The notes under the pieces: generated by a model
Told to the model about the DNA's origin: nothing
Databases searched by the model: none
What the model saw: the letters and a program-made list of their open reading frames with translations, nothing else
Shown here: piece by piece, positions 22,757 to 24,185 of the stretch
Layout: each line of letters begins with the position of its first letter
How positions within the stretch are numbered: the first letter of the stretch is position 1
Position numbers and translations under genes: made by a program
NCBI GenBank assembly: GCA_934316845.1
Contig: CAKRDZ010000039.1
Coordinates: 1 to 24,185 of the forward strand
DNA length: 24,185 bases
Source: an uncultured Eubacterium sp.
GTDB taxonomy: Bacteria > Bacillota > Clostridia > Lachnospirales > Lachnospiraceae
Direction of reading: 5' to 3'

Positions 22757-23155
22757 ATGAAACTAGTTTACCCGGCAATTTTTACACCTTGTGAAAAAAA
22801 AGAAGGATTCACCGTTATTGTCCCAGATCTCCCCGGCTGTGTATCCGAAGGAGATTCTCTTATTCATGCAATTGAGCATGGCACCGATGCCGCCAGTGGC
22901 TGGATCCTTGACGAACTTGAGGAAGGAAACGATATCCCTACTCCAAGCGATCAAAAAGATATTGTCTTGGAAGAAGATGACAGTTTTATCTCTCTACTTG
23001 TACTGGACATGGATTCCTATTCTGAAAAATACGGATCCAAAACAGTGCGAAAAAATATCACCATTCCCGCATGGCTGAATACCTACGGAGAATCACACAA
23101 CGTGAACTTTTCAAAAGTGTTGCAGGAATCCCTTTTGGCACTTGCTCAAAAATGA
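22757..23155 (+). CDS. HicB-type antitoxin-like protein, apparently orphan, 132 aa
   Basis: The N-terminal part MKLVYPAIFTP, then FTVIVPDLPGCVSEGDS and the AIEHGTDAASGWI helix form a HicB partial RNase-H-like fold. The C-terminal part (about 95-132; KNITIPAWLNTYGE, VNFSKVLQESL) resembles a ribbon-helix-helix DNA-binding domain. HicB antitoxins inhibit HicA mRNA interferases and repress their own promoter. No HicA-like ~60-aa frame lies within 300 nt on either side, so this copy is solitary. ATG at 22757 follows TTGGAGG. An upstream in-frame ATG overlaps the promoter. Confidence 0.85.
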   Translation: MKLVYPAIFTPCEKKEGFTVIVPDLPGCVSEGDSLIHAIEHGTDAASGWILDELEEGNDIPTPSDQKDIVLEEDDSFISLLVLDMDSYSEKYGSKTVRKNITIPAWLNTYGESHNVNFSKVLQESLLALAQK

Positions 23156-23252
23156 TGTTTACTTTTTTTATTGCACTAGTTCAAATATCGAAAGAATATT
23201 ATTTTATCTATGAATGATAAATGGCATTTTTTCTTCCAAAAATTATCCAGTA

Positions 23253-23310
23253 TTCTCGACTTTTACTCGACTTTTTGATCAAATTTCCCTTACTCGACTT
23301 TTACTCGACT
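23253..23310. repeat. Array of four CTCGACT repeats
   Basis: CTCGACTTTTACTCGACT occurs twice (from 23255 and 23293), so CTCGACT appears four times in two pairs, 11 nt apart inside each pair and 38 nt between pairs. This is typical of protein-binding iterons or integrase arm sites, but could be non-functional. Nothing else is visible in 23156-23347. Confidence 0.55.
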
Positions 23311-23347
23311 AAAAAAATGACACAAAATGACGCGGATTTTCATAAAT

Positions 23348-23393
23348 AAAAAAGCCGTACAACCAACGATATTTCGTCAATTGTACGGTTTTT
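23348..23393 (-). terminator. Intrinsic terminator of the rRNA-tRNA unit
   Basis: On the minus strand AAAAACCGTACAA pairs with TTGTACGG and then CTTTTTT, with an inner ACGA/TCGT hairpin in the loop. It lies 8 nt after the tRNA-Lys gene end. The arms are symmetrical enough to work from both sides. Confidence 0.85.
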
Positions 23394-23400
23394 CGGGTAA

Positions 23401-23473
23401 TGAGGCATCGGGGACTCGAACCCCGGACAACTTGATTAAAAGTCAAGTGCTCTACCACCTGAGCTAATGCCCC
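23401..23473 (-). tRNA. tRNA-Lys (TTT)
   Basis: The minus strand folds as a cloverleaf: acceptor GGGGCAT/ATGCCTC, D arm AGCTCAGGTGGTAGAGC, anticodon loop CTTTTAA (anticodon TTT), T loop GTTCGAGTCC. Last gene of the cluster. No encoded CCA at the end. Confidence 0.95.
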
Positions 23474-23477
23474 ATAA

Positions 23478-23550
23478 TGCCCAGAGCCGGAATCGAACCA
23501 GCGACACAAGGATTTTCAGTCCTTTGCTCTACCAACTGAGCTATCTGGGC
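23478..23550 (-). tRNA. tRNA-Phe (GAA)
   Basis: Cloverleaf with acceptor GCCCAGA/TCTGGGC, D arm AGCTCAGTTGGTAGAGC, anticodon loop CTGAAAA (GAA), T loop GTTCGATTCC. Only 4 nt separate it from tRNA-Lys. Confidence 0.95.
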
Positions 23551-23566
23551 TAAATGCATCGAGTAA

Positions 23567-23640
<74 letters not shown>

Positions 23641-23720
23641 ACAAAAATTAATAACATTTTATCAATCGTATGGTAATACCAACCACACCAGGTATAATGT
23701 TAACGGAATGAATTCCGTAG

Positions 23721-23802
23721 TGGGCGGAGAAGGATTCGAACCTTCGAAAGCGTAGCTAACAGATTTACAGTCTGCCCCCTTTGGCCACTCGGGAATCCGC
23801 CC
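23721..23802 (-). tRNA. tRNA-Tyr (GTA)
   Basis: An 82-nt class II tRNA with a long variable arm. Acceptor GGGCGGA/TCCGCCC, anticodon loop CTGTAAA (GTA), T loop GTTCGAATCC. Confidence 0.94.
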
Positions 23803-23823
23803 CTTTCATTAATGGCTTAATGA

Positions 23824-23896
23824 AGCCGACGACCGGACTTGAACCGGTAACCTGCTGATTACAAATCAGCTGCTCTGCCAATTGAGCCACGTCGGC
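23824..23896 (-). tRNA. tRNA-Thr (TGT)
   Basis: Acceptor GCCGACG/CGTCGGC, D arm GGCTCAATTGGCAGAGC, anticodon loop TTTGTAA (TGT), T loop GTTCAAGTCC. Confidence 0.94.
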
Positions 23897-23903
23897 AAAA
23901 AGA

Positions 23904-23976
23904 TGGGACCTACAGGGCTCGAACCTGTGACCCTCTGCTTGTAAGGCAGATGCTCTCCCAGCTGAGCTAAGATCCC
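23904..23976 (-). tRNA. tRNA-Val (TAC)
   Basis: Acceptor GGGATCT/AGGTCCC (with G-U and mismatch positions), anticodon loop CTTACAA (TAC), T loop GTTCGAGCCC. It lies 7 nt from tRNA-Thr. Confidence 0.93.
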
Positions 23977-24006
23977 ATATTCTTTTTTTCATCTTACGAT
24001 GATAAA

Positions 24007-24080
24007 CGACCCAGGAGGGACTCGAACCCTTGACCTCTGCCGTGACAGGGCAGCGCTCTAACCAACTGAGCTACTGGGCC
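24007..24080 (-). tRNA. tRNA-Asp (GTC)
   Basis: Acceptor GGCCCAG/CTGGGTC, D arm AGCTCAGTTGGTTAGAGC, anticodon loop CTGTCAC (GTC), T loop GTTCGAGTCC. It is the first tRNA after the 23S rRNA gene. Confidence 0.95.
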
Positions 24081-24131
24081 AGATTATACCTTCAAAACTA
24101 CACATTGTTCAAACCATTCCAAACCGATCAA

Positions 24132-24185
24132 GGTCAAGCCTTCGACCTATTAGTATCCGTCAGCTCCATACATTACTGCACTTCC
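24132..24185 (-). rRNA. 23S rRNA gene, 3' end (partial)
   Basis: The minus strand contains the conserved 23S 3' tail (AGCTGACGGATACTAATAGG followed by TCGAAGGCTTGACC). The gene continues beyond the right edge of the window. The exact 3' end is estimated from the GCTTGACC that usually closes the terminal helix. The 51-nt spacer to tRNA-Asp has no 5S rRNA. Confidence 0.93.

Noticed and set aside
22464..23347. Search for a hicA toxin gene on both sides of hicB
   Set aside because: No frame with a HicA-like dsRBD fold or ribosome site was found, so a toxin-antitoxin pair is not claimed.
23250..23480. Attachment site at the tRNA-Lys 3' end
   Set aside because: No second copy of the tRNA 3' sequence and no integrase were found in the window, so no att site is called.

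Overview
The window looks like a chromosomal segment of a low-GC Gram-positive anaerobe of the class Clostridia, most likely family Lachnospiraceae. The reasons are strong Shine-Dalgarno sites before nearly every gene, a 2[4Fe-4S] ferredoxin, a corrinoid-activation-type ASKHA protein, a Gram-positive type Tad pilus locus without outer-membrane genes, a DUF2508 protein, and a rRNA operon followed by a tRNA cluster. This assignment is inference from gene content; no database was searched.

Layout. (1) 1-4430: a monocistronic ferredoxin (+) ends at a bidirectional terminator. Facing it are a small membrane protein of unknown function (-) and a minus-strand four-gene unit: rhomboid protease, flavodoxin/SCP2 fusion, HIT hydrolase and murG. 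(2) 4440-5957: a divergent (+) DUF4445-type ASKHA protein shares an overlapping -35 region with the rhomboid promoter. (3) 5930-15761 (-): an eleven-gene Tad (type IVc) pilus operon. Its transcription order is leader peptidase, tadZ, tadA ATPase, tadB, tadC with an unusual extracytoplasmic domain, Flp-like pilin, DUF5702 pseudopilin, a 25-bp RNA hairpin, TadE-like protein with a duplicated Cys/His module, a second leader peptidase, a small TadE-like protein, and an FHA protein. Genes overlap or nearly touch except at the hairpin, so the products are probably made together as one envelope-spanning machine. (4) 15840-18489: DUF2508 protein (+), then a membrane-anchored MutS-like ATPase and a HAD hydrolase (-). 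(5) 18573-22190: a MATE exporter (+), a 3' remnant of a leucine-rich-repeat gene with its terminator, and an intact secreted Big_2/LRR protein whose 3' end and terminator resemble that remnant. (6) 22246-23340: a very small minus-strand unit, a palindrome-rich region, an orphan HicB-type antitoxin (+), and a short array of CTCGACT repeats. (7) 23348-24185 (-): the 3' end of a 23S rRNA gene followed by tRNAs Asp, Val, Thr, Tyr, fMet, Phe and Lys and an intrinsic terminator. No 5S gene lies between the 23S gene and the tRNAs.

The most interesting parts are the Tad locus and the LRR locus. The Tad locus has two leader peptidases, a leading gene that seems to start at ATC, a TadC with an ectodomain, a TadE with two putative metal-binding modules, and an internal long hairpin. 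The LRR locus shows signs of tandem duplication and repeat turnover. I found no evidence of a wholly new defence or mobile system.
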